From assembly GCF_032062175.1 (NCBI RefSeq), contig NZ_DAMBQK010000007.1, positions 62,001 through 126,000 of the forward strand: a DNA stretch of 64,000 bases. Reading direction: 5' to 3'. The notes under the pieces were generated by a model. The model did no database searches, was not told where the DNA came from, and worked only from the letters and a program-made list of their open reading frames with translations. The position numbers and the translations under genes were made by a program. This DNA comes from Atlantibacter sp032062175 (GTDB taxonomy: Bacteria > Pseudomonadota > Gammaproteobacteria > Enterobacterales > Enterobacteriaceae). Below, piece by piece: positions 17,203-26,155 of the stretch; the first letter of the stretch is position 1, and each line of letters opens with the position of its first letter.

Positions 17203-19908
17203 ATGTTGATACCGTCTAAATTAAGTCGTCCGGTTCGCCTGGAAAATACCGTTTTACGTGAACGGCTTCTGGCGAAGCTGAGCAGCGCACATCACTATCG
17301 GCTGGCTCTTGTCACCAGCCCGGCGGGCTATGGCAAAACCACGCTGGTTTCCCAGTGGGCTTCCGGTAAACAGGATTTAGGATGGTTTTCTCTTGATGAA
17401 GGGGATAACCAGCAGGAGCGCTTCGCGATTTATTTAATTGCCGCCATCCAGCAGGCCACGGGCGGGCACTGCGCGACCAGCGAAGTGATGGCGCAAAAAC
17501 GCCAGTACGCCAGCCTCAACTCCCTGTTTGCCCAACTGTTTATCGAGCTCGCCGACTGGGAACGCCCGCTGTATCTGGTCATTGACGACTATCATCTCAT
17601 CACCAACCCGGTGATCCACGATGCAATGCGTTTCTTTCTGCGCCATCAGCCCGAAAATGTCAGCCTGGTGGTGCTATCGCGTAATCTGCCGCAACTTGGC
17701 ATTGCCAATCTGCGGGTGCGCGACCAACTGCTGGAGATCGGCAGCCAGCAACTGGCTTTCACTCACCAGGAAGCCAAACAATTTTTTGATTGCCGCCTGA
17801 ATGTGCCTATCGAACCTGCTGAAAGCAGTAAGATGTGCGATGACGTCGCCGGATGGGCGACCGCGTTGCAGCTTATCGCGCTCTCTGCCCGCCAGAACAA
17901 CACCTCAGCGCACCAGTCCGCTCGCCGCCTGGCGGGGATCAACGCCAGCCATCTGTCCGATTATCTGGTGGATGAAGTGCTGGATAACATCGACGTCGAT
18001 GTGCGCAAGTTCCTGTTGAAAAGCGCCCTGCTGCGCTCGATGAACGATGCGCTGATCGTGCGCGTCACCGGCGAAGAAAACGGCCAGATGCGCCTCGAAG
18101 AGATTGAGCGTCAGGGGCTGTTTCTGCAACGCATGGACGATAGCGGCGAGTGGTTTAGCTATCATCCGCTGTTCGGCAATTTTCTCCGCCAGCGCTGCCA
18201 GTGGGAACTGGCGACGCAACTGCCGGAAATTCATCGCGCCGCCGCCGAAGGCTGGATGGCGCAGGGCTTCCCCGGCGAAGCCATTCATCACGCGCTGGCG
18301 GCAGGCGATGCCGCGATGCTGCGCGATATCCTGCTGAATCACGCCTGGGGCTTGTTCAACCACAGCGAACTGACGCTGCTTGAAGAGTCGCTGAAAGCGC
18401 TGCCCTGGGAGAGCCTGCTGGCGAACCCGAAACTGGTGCTGTTGCAGGCCTGGCTGATGCAAAGCCAGCATCGCTACGGCGAAGTGAATACCCTGCTCGC
18501 CCGCGCCGAGCAGGAAATGAACGGCGAGATGGACGAAACCTTGCAGGGTGAATTTAACGCGCTGCGCGCCCAGGTGGCGATTAACGATGGCGACCCGCAA
18601 GAGGCGGAGCGGCTGTCGATTATCGCGCTGGAGACCCTGCCGCTGGCCAGCTATTACAGCCGCATCGTCGCGACGTCGGTACACGGCGAAGTGCTGCACT
18701 GCAAAGGCGAACTGAGCCAGTCGCTGGCGGTGATGCAGCAAACCGAAATGATGGCTCGTCGCCATGACGTCTGGCATTACGCGCTGTGGAGCCTGATCCA
18801 GCAAAGCGAAATCCTGTTTGCCCAGGGCTTTTTGCAGGCCGCCTGGGAAACCCAGGATAAAGCCTTCACCCTGATCCGCGAACAGCATCTTGAGCAGTTA
18901 CCGCTGCATGAATTTTTGCTGCGCATCCGGGCGCAGTTGTTGTGGGCCTGGGCGCGCCTGGACGAGGCGGAAGCCTGCGCCCGCCAGGGTATCGAGGTGC
19001 TGGCAAACTACCAGCCCCAACAGCAGCTACAGTGCCTGGCCCTGCTGGTACAAAGCTCGCTGGCGCGTGGCGCGCTGGATAATGCCCGCAGCCACCTGAA
19101 CCGTCTGGAAAACCTGCTGGGCAACGGCCCCTATCACAGCGACTGGGTGTCGAATGCCGACAAAGTCCGGGTGATCTACTGGCAAATGACCGGCGATAAA
19201 ACCGCGGCCGCCAACTGGTTGCGCCAGACGCCGAAGCCGGGATCGGCGGACAACCACTTCCTGCAAAGCCAGTGGCGTAATATCGCCCGTGCGCAAATTC
19301 TGCTGGGGGATTTCGATCCGGCGGAAATGGTGCTGGAAGAGCTCAACGAAAACGCGCGCAGCCTGCGCCTGATGAGTGATATCAACCGCAACCTGCTGTT
19401 GTTGAACCAGCTTTACTGGCAGTCAGGCCGCAAAAGCGACGCCCAGCGCGTGCTGCTGGAGGCGCTCACGCTCTCTAACCGCACGGGGTTCGTCAGCCAT
19501 TTTGTGATTGAAGGCGAAGCGATGGCGCAACAGCTGCGTCAGCTGATTCAACTCAACACGTTGCCGGAGCTGGAACAGCATCGCGCCCAGCTGATCCTGC
19601 GTGAAATTAACCAGCATCACCGGCACAAGTTCGCCCATTTTGACGAGAATTTTGTCACCCGTTTATTAACCCATCCTGAAGTGCCGGAACTGATCCGCAC
19701 CAGCCCGCTTACCCAGCGCGAATGGCAGGTGTTGGGGCTGATTTATTCTGGCTACAGCAACGATCAAATCGCCGGCGAGCTGGATGTGGCGGCGACCACC
19801 ATCAAAACCCATATCCGCAATCTGTATCAAAAACTCGGCGTGGCGCATCGCCAGGCGGCGGTGCAGCATGCCCAGCAATTGCTCAAAATGATGGGGTACG
19901 GCGTTTAA
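17203..19908 (+). CDS. malT: MalT, ATP- and maltotriose-dependent activator of the maltose regulon
   Basis: This 901-residue STAND-class regulator has exactly the E. coli length. The N-terminal NTPase domain carries Walker A SPAGYGKTT near residues 39-47 and LYLVIDDYHLI as Walker B. Winged-helix and TPR-like superhelical repeats follow (about 440-800). The C-terminal LuxR-type helix-turn-helix (LTQREWQVLGLIYSGYSNDQIAGELDVAATTIKTHIRNLYQKLGV) is at about 835-895. Maltotriose and ATP drive oligomerisation and binding to MalT boxes such as those before malP. It is divergent from malPQ and probably controlled by CRP. Confidence 0.98.
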   Translation: MLIPSKLSRPVRLENTVLRERLLAKLSSAHHYRLALVTSPAGYGKTTLVSQWASGKQDLGWFSLDEGDNQQERFAIYLIAAIQQATGGHCATSEVMAQKRQYASLNSLFAQLFIELADWERPLYLVIDDYHLITNPVIHDAMRFFLRHQPENVSLVVLSRNLPQLGIANLRVRDQLLEIGSQQLAFTHQEAKQFFDCRLNVPIEPAESSKMCDDVAGWATALQLIALSARQNNTSAHQSARRLAGINASHLSDYLVDEVLDNIDVDVRKFLLKSALLRSMNDALIVRVTGEENGQMRLEEIERQGLFLQRMDDSGEWFSYHPLFGNFLRQRCQWELATQLPEIHRAAAEGWMAQGFPGEAIHHALAAGDAAMLRDILLNHAWGLFNHSELTLLEESLKALPWESLLANPKLVLLQAWLMQSQHRYGEVNTLLARAEQEMNGEMDETLQGEFNALRAQVAINDGDPQEAERLSIIALETLPLASYYSRIVATSVHGEVLHCKGELSQSLAVMQQTEMMARRHDVWHYALWSLIQQSEILFAQGFLQAAWETQDKAFTLIREQHLEQLPLHEFLLRIRAQLLWAWARLDEAEACARQGIEVLANYQPQQQLQCLALLVQSSLARGALDNARSHLNRLENLLGNGPYHSDWVSNADKVRVIYWQMTGDKTAAANWLRQTPKPGSADNHFLQSQWRNIARAQILLGDFDPAEMVLEELNENARSLRLMSDINRNLLLLNQLYWQSGRKSDAQRVLLEALTLSNRTGFVSHFVIEGEAMAQQLRQLIQLNTLPELEQHRAQLILREINQHHRHKFAHFDENFVTRLLTHPEVPELIRTSPLTQREWQVLGLIYSGYSNDQIAGELDVAATTIKTHIRNLYQKLGVAHRQAAVQHAQQLLKMMGYGV

Positions 19909-19910
19909 CA

Positions 19911-19929
19911 CACCCGGCGAAGCCGGGTG
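19911..19929. terminator. hairpin between converging malT and glpR
   Basis: CACCCGGC (19911-19918) and GCCGGGTG (19922-19929) form a perfect 8-bp stem with a GAA loop, 3 bases after the malT stop codon. No real T-tract follows on either strand, so termination may be weak or rho-assisted. Confidence 0.6.
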
Positions 19930-19932
19930 CGA

Positions 19933-20691
19933 TCAGCACAGTTCCAGCTGGATGTTATGCTCGCGGATCACCTGCAACACGCCCGCGGGCGGTGCGGTAT
20001 CGGTGTAAACCGCATCCACCAGGCTGATGCTGCCTAAGTTCACCATGGCGTTACGGCCAAATTTCGAATGGTCCACCACCAGCATCACATGGCGCGAGTT
20101 TTCAATGATCGCGCGTTTGGTGCGCACTTCATGATAGTCAAACTCTAACAGCGAGCCGTCGCTGTCGATGCCGCTGATGCCGAGAATGCCGAAATCGAGC
20201 CGAAACTGAGAGATAAAATCGAGGGTCGCTTCGCCGATAATCCCGCCATCGCGGCTGCGCAGTTCACCGCCCGCCAGGATGATGCGGAAATCGTCCTTCA
20301 CCATCAGCGTGTTAGCGACGTTAAGGTTGTTGGTCACGATGCGCAGGTTTTCATGGTTTAACAGCGCGTGGGCCACGGCTTCCGGCGTCGTGCCGATATC
20401 GATAAACAGCGTGGCCCCGTTAGGGACTTGGCTGGCGACGCGCTGGGCGATACGCGCCTTCTCGGTGGTCTGGGTGGCTTTACGGTCGTGCCACGAGGTG
20501 TTGACCGAGCTGGACGGCAATGCGGCGCCGCCGTGATGGCGCAAAATCATGTTCTGATCGGCCAGGTCGTTTAAATCACGGCGAATGGTCTGCGGGCTAA
20601 CAGAAAACTGTTCAACCAGCTCTTCAGTGCTGACATATCCTTGTTTTTTAACAAGTTCAATAATGGCGTCATGACGCTGTGTTTGCTTCAC
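19933..20691 (-). CDS. glpR: GlpR, DeoR-family repressor of the glp regulon
   Basis: This 252-residue repressor senses glycerol 3-phosphate. The N-terminal DeoR helix-turn-helix (GYVSTEELVEQFSVSPQTIRRDLNDL, about 17-42) is followed by a sugar-phosphate isomerase-like effector domain with IDIGTTPEAVAHAL and GGIIGEATLDFI. A GTG at 20691, preceded by AGGAG, gives VKQTQRHDAIIELV and matches E. coli length. The frame extends 5 codons further upstream without a better start. It ends the glpEGR group on the minus strand. It likely represses glpD through the operators at 22089-22127. Confidence 0.96.
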   Translation of the reverse strand: MKQTQRHDAIIELVKKQGYVSTEELVEQFSVSPQTIRRDLNDLADQNMILRHHGGAALPSSSVNTSWHDRKATQTTEKARIAQRVASQVPNGATLFIDIGTTPEAVAHALLNHENLRIVTNNLNVANTLMVKDDFRIILAGGELRSRDGGIIGEATLDFISQFRLDFGILGISGIDSDGSLLEFDYHEVRTKRAIIENSRHVMLVVDHSKFGRNAMVNLGSISLVDAVYTDTAPPAGVLQVIREHNIQLELC

Positions 20692-20715
20692 TCTTTTCTC
20701 CTGCACTGCACTGAA

Positions 20716-21546
20716 TTATGTTCGTTTTCGCAAATATAGGCAGTCAACGAACGCCATCACCAGCCCTACCAGCAACCCGGTCAGATGCGCGGCATTGGCA
20801 ATTGAGAACCCAAACAGATCGAACCAACCGGCGATCAGCCACAGCAGCGCAAACACCATTAAACCACGCGGCATCACAATACCGCTTTCGGGATCGCGCT
20901 CGCCGCGCAGCCAGACGTAACCCATCAGCGCGTACACCACGCCAGACAAGCCGCCAAACCAGGCCCCGCTGAATTTATGCTGCACGTAGCCGCTTAACAG
21001 CGCGGAGACCAACGTCAGTACAATCAGCTTGCCGCTGCCGAGCCGTTTTTCCACCGGCCCGCCGAGATACCACCACCATAACAAATTAAAGGTGATATGC
21101 ATGATCGAGAAATGAAGCAGCGCATGGGTAAAGTAGCGCCAGAATTCGAAATCGAGACTTGAGTCATAAGGCCAGGCGAGCCAAATCATTACCGCCTGGT
21201 CCCCCACCGCCAGCATCAGCACATATACCGCGATACAAACGCTGGCAAGCCCAATGGTGAACGGCCCGGCGCGCTCGCGCAGCGTCGCCATAAACGGGTA
21301 GCGCCGATAGTGCAGGCCGCTGTCGGTATGGCCGGTACGCCAGCTGGCGGCCAGATAGCGCGGATCGTTAGGGTCTTCGAGAAATTGTGCCAGTTCCGCC
21401 TGCACCCGGTCGGCCTGTTGATCGTCAGCAAGCCAGACATCGGTCTGGCTGTGCTGCTGAATGGTCAGAACAACGCCCTGCGTGGCCATGTAATCCACAA
21501 AGGCCTGAGCCATTCGCGGATTGGCAAAAGTCGTAATCAGTACCAT
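20716..21546 (-). CDS. glpG: GlpG, rhomboid intramembrane serine protease
   Basis: This 276-residue inner-membrane protein has a cytosolic N-terminal domain (about 1-90) and six transmembrane helices. The catalytic serine is in GLSGVVYALMGY near residue 201, and the catalytic histidine is in ANAAHLTGL near 254; the oxyanion-region HITFNLLWW is also visible. The start ATG at 21546 gives MVLITTFANPRMAQ, matching the family; an upstream extension is possible but unneeded. It sits between glpE and glpR, 24 bases from glpR. E. coli GlpG cleaves membrane proteins including orphan respiratory-complex subunits. Confidence 0.96.
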   Translation of the reverse strand: MVLITTFANPRMAQAFVDYMATQGVVLTIQQHSQTDVWLADDQQADRVQAELAQFLEDPNDPRYLAASWRTGHTDSGLHYRRYPFMATLRERAGPFTIGLASVCIAVYVLMLAVGDQAVMIWLAWPYDSSLDFEFWRYFTHALLHFSIMHITFNLLWWWYLGGPVEKRLGSGKLIVLTLVSALLSGYVQHKFSGAWFGGLSGVVYALMGYVWLRGERDPESGIVMPRGLMVFALLWLIAGWFDLFGFSIANAAHLTGLLVGLVMAFVDCLYLRKRT

Positions 21547-21592
21547 CAATAAACGCCATTTTCCACACAAAGAAAGGGAGTATATACGCTAA

Positions 21593-21922
21593 TTAACCCA
21601 GCTTATAAGCCACTTCGGCGGGAAAATGCCGATGCCAGGCATCAAAGCCGCCATCCACGCTATACACATTTTCATAGCCCTGTTGCAGCAGGTATTGCGC
21701 TGCGCCTTTACTGCTGTTGCCGTGATAACACATCACCATTACCGGCGTGTCGAAATCGGTTTCCTGCATAAAGTTGTTCAGCGTGTCGTTGGTTAAATGA
21801 AACGCGCCGGGCGCATGACCAATCGCATAACTTTGCGGGTCGCGGATATCCACCAGTACGGCGGTGCCGCGTTGCATTTTCTGGTGCGCTTCTTCCACAC
21901 CAATACATTCAAAGTGATCCAT
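21593..21922 (-). CDS. glpE: GlpE, single-domain rhodanese
   Basis: This 109-residue cytoplasmic thiosulfate sulfurtransferase moves sulfane sulfur to cyanide or thioredoxin-like acceptors. The active loop CYHGNSS holds the catalytic cysteine near residue 65, with VDIRDPQSYAIGHAPGA and the C-terminal VDGGFDAWHRHFP typical of the family. It is the first gene of glpEGR and divergent from glpD, as in E. coli. It is 46 bases upstream of glpG. Confidence 0.96.
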   Translation of the reverse strand: MDHFECIGVEEAHQKMQRGTAVLVDIRDPQSYAIGHAPGAFHLTNDTLNNFMQETDFDTPVMVMCYHGNSSKGAAQYLLQQGYENVYSVDGGFDAWHRHFPAEVAYKLG

Positions 21923-22084
21923 GGTCGCTCTCGTTTTCTACAGTGATTCACAATACCCGGCGTTGAGCCGGTGAGTTCGGGTTTACCGTTTAAGTGTACG
22001 TGCTGAGCAGGGCGGCGCGCCATATTGTTATGTGTATCACGCGAAATTGTTTTTTTCTTGTTACCAAACGACCGGAAGATTTGC

Positions 22085-22127
22085 TATTATGAGCGATAAC
22101 GAACATTTTTGAGCTTTAACGAAAGTG
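22085..22127 (+). promoter_or_regulatory. glpD -10 element and tandem GlpR operators
   Basis: TATTAT (22085-22090) is a likely -10. Directly downstream lie two GlpR-like sites: ATGAGCGATAACGAACAT (22089-22106), whose halves are near-inverted repeats, and TTGAGCTTTAACGAAAG (22109-22125). Both carry the AACGA core. They lie just before the glpD start at 22140, fitting repression by GlpR. Confidence 0.7.
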
Positions 22128-22139
22128 CAAGAGGCAAGC

Positions 22140-23645
22140 ATGGAAACCAAAGATCTGATTGTGATAGGCGGAGGCATTAACGGCGCAGGCATTGCGGTGG
22201 ATGCAGCCGGGCGCGGTTTATCGGTGCTGATGCTGGAAGCGCAGGATTTGGCCTGTGCCACCTCATCGGCAAGTTCAAAGCTGATCCACGGCGGCTTACG
22301 TTACCTGGAACATTATGAATTCCGTCTGGTCAGCGAGGCGCTGGCAGAACGTGAAGTGCTGCTGAAAATGGCCCCGCATATTGCGTTCCCGATGCGTTTC
22401 CGCCTGCCGCACCGCCCGCATTTACGCCCAGCCTGGATGATCCGCGCTGGACTGTTTATGTACGATAACCTCGGCAAGCGCACCAGCCTGCCGCGCTCGC
22501 ACGGTTTGCGCTTTGGCGCGGATTCGGTACTGAAACCGGAGATTGTGCGCGGTTTCGAATATTCTGACTGCTGGGTGGACGATGCGCGCCTGGTGCTCGC
22601 GAACGCGCAGATGGTGGTAAAGAAAGGCGGCGAAGTGATGACCCGCACCAAAGCCACCTCCGCCCGCCGCGAAAACGGCCTGTGGGTAGTGGAAGCAGAA
22701 GATATCGATACCGGCAAAACCTACACCTGGCGCGCACGCGGCCTGGTGAACGCTACCGGTCCGTGGGTAAAAAACTTCTTTGATGACGGGCTGAAACTGC
22801 CGTCGCCGTACGGCATCCGTCTGATTAAAGGCAGCCATATCGTCGTGCCGCGCGTTCATCAGCAGAAGCAGGCGTACATCCTGCAAAACGAAGATAAGCG
22901 CATCGTGTTTGTGATCCCATGGATGGACGAGTTTTCGATTATCGGCACCACCGACGTGGAGTACAACGGCGATCCGAAACAGGTGGCGATTGATGAGAGC
23001 GAAATTAATTACCTGCTGAAGGTTTATAACCTGCACTTTAAAAAGCAGCTTAACCGCGACGACGTGGTGTGGACCTACTCCGGCGTGCGTCCGCTGTGCG
23101 ATGATGAATCCGACTCGCCACAGGCTATTACCCGCGACTATACGCTGGATATTCACGATGAAAACGGCCAGGCGCCGCTGCTGTCGGTATTCGGCGGTAA
23201 GCTGACCACCTACCGTAAGCTGGCGGAACACGCGCTGGAAAAACTGGCTAACTACTACCCGTCTATGGGCCCGGCCTGGACCAAAAGCTGTATTCTGCCT
23301 GGCGGTGAACTGAACGGCGACCGCGATGACTACGCCGCGAAACTGCGCCGCCGCTATCCGTTTATCAGCGAATCGCTGGCGCGCCACTATGCGCGGACTT
23401 ACGGTTCAAACAGCGATCTGATTCTGGGCAACAGCAGTCGTCTTGAGGAACTAGGCGAAGATTTCGGTCATGAGTTTTATGAGGCGGAACTGCGCTACCT
23501 GGTGGACCACGAGTGGGTGCGCCGTCTGGATGATGCGGTATGGCGTCGTACCAAGACAGGCATGTGGCTAAATGCCGAGCAGGAGTCGCGCATCGCGGGC
23601 TGGCTCGCTAAATACACGAAACAAGAGCTTTCGTTAGCCTCTTAA
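22140..23645 (+). CDS. glpD: GlpD, aerobic glycerol-3-phosphate dehydrogenase
   Basis: This 501-residue peripheral membrane flavoenzyme oxidises sn-glycerol 3-phosphate to dihydroxyacetone phosphate and passes electrons to quinone. The N-terminal FAD fold is LIVIGGGINGAGIAVDAAGRG. Substrate and FAD-contact motifs include SSASSKLIHGGLRYLE, NATGPWVK, IGTTDVEY and VRPLCDDES. Its length equals E. coli GlpD. The ATG at 22140 follows AAGAGGC and gives the conserved METKDLIV start. It is controlled by GlpR sites overlapping its leader. With ugp and glpR in this window it completes G3P uptake and oxidation. Confidence 0.98.
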   Translation: METKDLIVIGGGINGAGIAVDAAGRGLSVLMLEAQDLACATSSASSKLIHGGLRYLEHYEFRLVSEALAEREVLLKMAPHIAFPMRFRLPHRPHLRPAWMIRAGLFMYDNLGKRTSLPRSHGLRFGADSVLKPEIVRGFEYSDCWVDDARLVLANAQMVVKKGGEVMTRTKATSARRENGLWVVEAEDIDTGKTYTWRARGLVNATGPWVKNFFDDGLKLPSPYGIRLIKGSHIVVPRVHQQKQAYILQNEDKRIVFVIPWMDEFSIIGTTDVEYNGDPKQVAIDESEINYLLKVYNLHFKKQLNRDDVVWTYSGVRPLCDDESDSPQAITRDYTLDIHDENGQAPLLSVFGGKLTTYRKLAEHALEKLANYYPSMGPAWTKSCILPGGELNGDRDDYAAKLRRRYPFISESLARHYARTYGSNSDLILGNSSRLEELGEDFGHEFYEAELRYLVDHEWVRRLDDAVWRRTKTGMWLNAEQESRIAGWLAKYTKQELSLAS

Positions 23646-23650
23646 AAGAA

Positions 23651-23677
23651 AAACGGCGGAGGATCTCCGCCGTTTTT
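23651..23677. terminator. bidirectional terminator between glpD and glgP
   Basis: AAACGGCGGA (23651-23660) pairs with TCCGCCGTTT (23666-23675) across GGATC, with T-runs after and A-runs before. It serves both converging genes. Confidence 0.93.
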
Positions 23678-23688
23678 TTATGGCCGCT

Positions 23689-26136
23689 TTACAAGCGTAC
23701 TGGCTTGATATTCCAGATATTTTCGGCGTACTCCTGAATCGTCCGGTCGGACGAGAAATACCCCATATTGGCAATATTCTGCATCGCGCAGGTGGACCAG
23801 GCTTCCGGCTGACGATACAGCTCATCCACTTTATCCTGGGTATCCACGTAGCTGCGGTAATCCGCCAGCACCTGATAGTGGTCGCCAAAGTTGATCAGGG
23901 AATCGAGCAGATCGCGGTAACGGTTTTTATCTTCCGGGCTAAAGACGCCGGTGCCGATCTGGGTTAACGCCAGATGCAGCTCTTCATCCTGCTCGTAGTA
24001 CTCGCGCGGCTTGTAACCTTTGCGGCGCAATTCCTCGACCTGTTCCGCCGTGTTGCCAAAGATAAACATGTTCTCCGCGCCAACGTGCTCCAGCATTTCG
24101 ACATTTGCGCCGTCCAGCGTGCCGATAGTCAGCGCACCGTTGAGAGCGAATTTCATGTTGCTGGTGCCAGACGCTTCGGTGCCCGCCAGGGAGATCTGTT
24201 CGGAAAGATCCGCCGCCGGGATAATCACCTGCGCCAGGCTGACGCTGTAGTTCGGGATAAACACCACTTTCAGATGGTCGCGCACATCGGGATCGTTGTT
24301 GATCACCTCAGCCACATCGTTGATCAGGTGAATAATGTGTTTCGCCATGTAATACGCCGACGCGGCTTTACCGGCGAAAATGTTCACGCGCGGCACCCAG
24401 TCGGCATTCGGGTCGGCCTTGATGCGGTTATAGCGGGTAATCACGTGCAGGACATTCATCAGCTGACGTTTGTACTCGTGAATACGCTTAATCTGCACAT
24501 CGAACAGCGCTTTCGGGTTGACCACCACATCCAGTTGCTGGGCAATGACATTTGCCAGCCGCTTTTTGTTTTCGAGCTTGGCCTGACGCACCGCCTGGTT
24601 TACCAGCGGATAGTCGATATGCTGCTTGAGTTCGCTCAACTGGCTTAAATCGGTACGCCAGTTGCGGCCAATGTGATCGTCCAGCACTTCAGACAGCGCC
24701 GGGTTTGCCAGCGCCAGCCAGCGGCGCGGCGTCACGCCGTTGGTCACGTTGCAGAAACGCATCGGGAAGATGCGCGCGAAATCGGCGAACAGCGATTGCA
24801 CCATCAGGTTTGAGTGCAGTTCCGATACGCCGTTAACTTTATGGCTCACCACCACCGCCAGCCAGGCCATACGCACTTTACGACCGTTGGATTCGTCGAT
24901 AATTGAGGTGCGGCTAAGCAATGCTGTGTCGTTCGGGTACTGCTCCTGAACGGTTTTCAGGAAGTAGTCGTTGATCTCGAAAATGATTTGCAGATGGCGC
25001 GGCAGGATTTTGCCCAGCATATCTACCGGCCAGCTTTCCAGCGCCTCGCTCATCAACGTGTGGTTGGTGTAAGAGAACACCTGGCAGGTGACTTCAAAGG
25101 CTTCATCCCAACCAAACTTATGCTCGTCGATCAGCAAGCGCATCAGTTCGGGAATCGACAGCACCGGGTGGGTGTCGTTCAGGTGAATCGCGATTTTATC
25201 CGCCAGATTGGCATAGGTTTTATGCATCTGGTAATGGCGGCTCAGGATATCCTGGATGGTAGCCGACACCAGGAAGTACTCCTGACGCAAACGCAGCTCG
25301 CGCCCGGAATAGGTCGAGTCATCCGGATACAGCACGCGGGAGACGTTTTCCGAGTGGTTTTTATCTTCCACCGCCGCGAAGTAGTCGCCCTGGTTGAATT
25401 TACCGAGGTTGATTTCGCTACTCGCCTGGGCATTCCACAGGCGCAGCGTGTTGGTGGCGTCGGTATCGTATCCGGGGATAATCTGGTCATAGGCGACGGC
25501 CAGGATCTCTTCGGTTTCAATCCAGCGGGTTTTCTTGCCTTCCTGCTGAATACGTCCGCCGAAGCGCACTTTGTAGCGGGTGTTGTGGCGTTTAAATTCC
25601 CACGGGTTACCGTATTCCAGCCAGTAATCAGGGGACTCTTTTTGACGGCCATCGACAATATTTTGCCGGAACATACCGTAGTCGTAGCGAATTCCATAAC
25701 CACGCCCCGGCAGCCCTAAGGTCGCCAGAGAGTCCAGGAAACAGGCGGCGAGACGCCCGAGGCCGCCGTTACCGAGGCCGGGGTCATTCTCTTCACCGAT
25801 CAGTTCTTCCAGATCGAGGCCCATCTCTTCGAGCGCATCTTTGACGTCATCGTAAATACCCAGCGACAGCAGGGCGTTAGAGAGGGTGCGACCAATCAGA
25901 AACTCCATCGACAGGTAGTAAACCTGACGCATTTCCTGGGAAAGCTGCGCGCGATTGGAGCGCAACCAGCGCTCCACCAGACGATCCCTTACCGCAAACA
26001 GCGTTGCGTTCAGCCATTCATGCTTGTTGGCGATAGCCGGATCTTTACCGATGGTAAACATCAGCTTATAAGCGATGGAATGCTTTAGCGCCTCAACGCT
26101 GACGGTGGGGGATGAATAGGAAAAGGGTGCATTCAT
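23689..26136 (-). CDS. glgP: GlgP, glycogen phosphorylase
   Basis: This 815-residue GT35 PLP enzyme releases glucose 1-phosphate from glycogen ends. The PLP-binding segment EASGTSNMKFALNGALTIGTLDGANVE is intact, and GNGGLGRLAACFLDS, HLNDTHPVLSIPE and KRIHEYKRQ are present. Length equals E. coli GlgP. It is the last gene of the glg cluster, 19 bases after glgA, and ends at a shared terminator with glpD. It is a paralogue of malP (14308-16710), with the substrate difference expected from the N-terminus and operon context. Confidence 0.98.
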   Translation of the reverse strand: MNAPFSYSSPTVSVEALKHSIAYKLMFTIGKDPAIANKHEWLNATLFAVRDRLVERWLRSNRAQLSQEMRQVYYLSMEFLIGRTLSNALLSLGIYDDVKDALEEMGLDLEELIGEENDPGLGNGGLGRLAACFLDSLATLGLPGRGYGIRYDYGMFRQNIVDGRQKESPDYWLEYGNPWEFKRHNTRYKVRFGGRIQQEGKKTRWIETEEILAVAYDQIIPGYDTDATNTLRLWNAQASSEINLGKFNQGDYFAAVEDKNHSENVSRVLYPDDSTYSGRELRLRQEYFLVSATIQDILSRHYQMHKTYANLADKIAIHLNDTHPVLSIPELMRLLIDEHKFGWDEAFEVTCQVFSYTNHTLMSEALESWPVDMLGKILPRHLQIIFEINDYFLKTVQEQYPNDTALLSRTSIIDESNGRKVRMAWLAVVVSHKVNGVSELHSNLMVQSLFADFARIFPMRFCNVTNGVTPRRWLALANPALSEVLDDHIGRNWRTDLSQLSELKQHIDYPLVNQAVRQAKLENKKRLANVIAQQLDVVVNPKALFDVQIKRIHEYKRQLMNVLHVITRYNRIKADPNADWVPRVNIFAGKAASAYYMAKHIIHLINDVAEVINNDPDVRDHLKVVFIPNYSVSLAQVIIPAADLSEQISLAGTEASGTSNMKFALNGALTIGTLDGANVEMLEHVGAENMFIFGNTAEQVEELRRKGYKPREYYEQDEELHLALTQIGTGVFSPEDKNRYRDLLDSLINFGDHYQVLADYRSYVDTQDKVDELYRQPEAWSTCAMQNIANMGYFSSDRTIQEYAENIWNIKPVRL

Positions 26137-26155
26137 ACATGTGATTCCTGGATAG

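Noticed and set aside
22028..22046. CRP site before glpD
   Set aside because: TGTGTATCACGCGA resembles half of a CRP site, but the second half does not fall at the proper spacing, so I did not list it.
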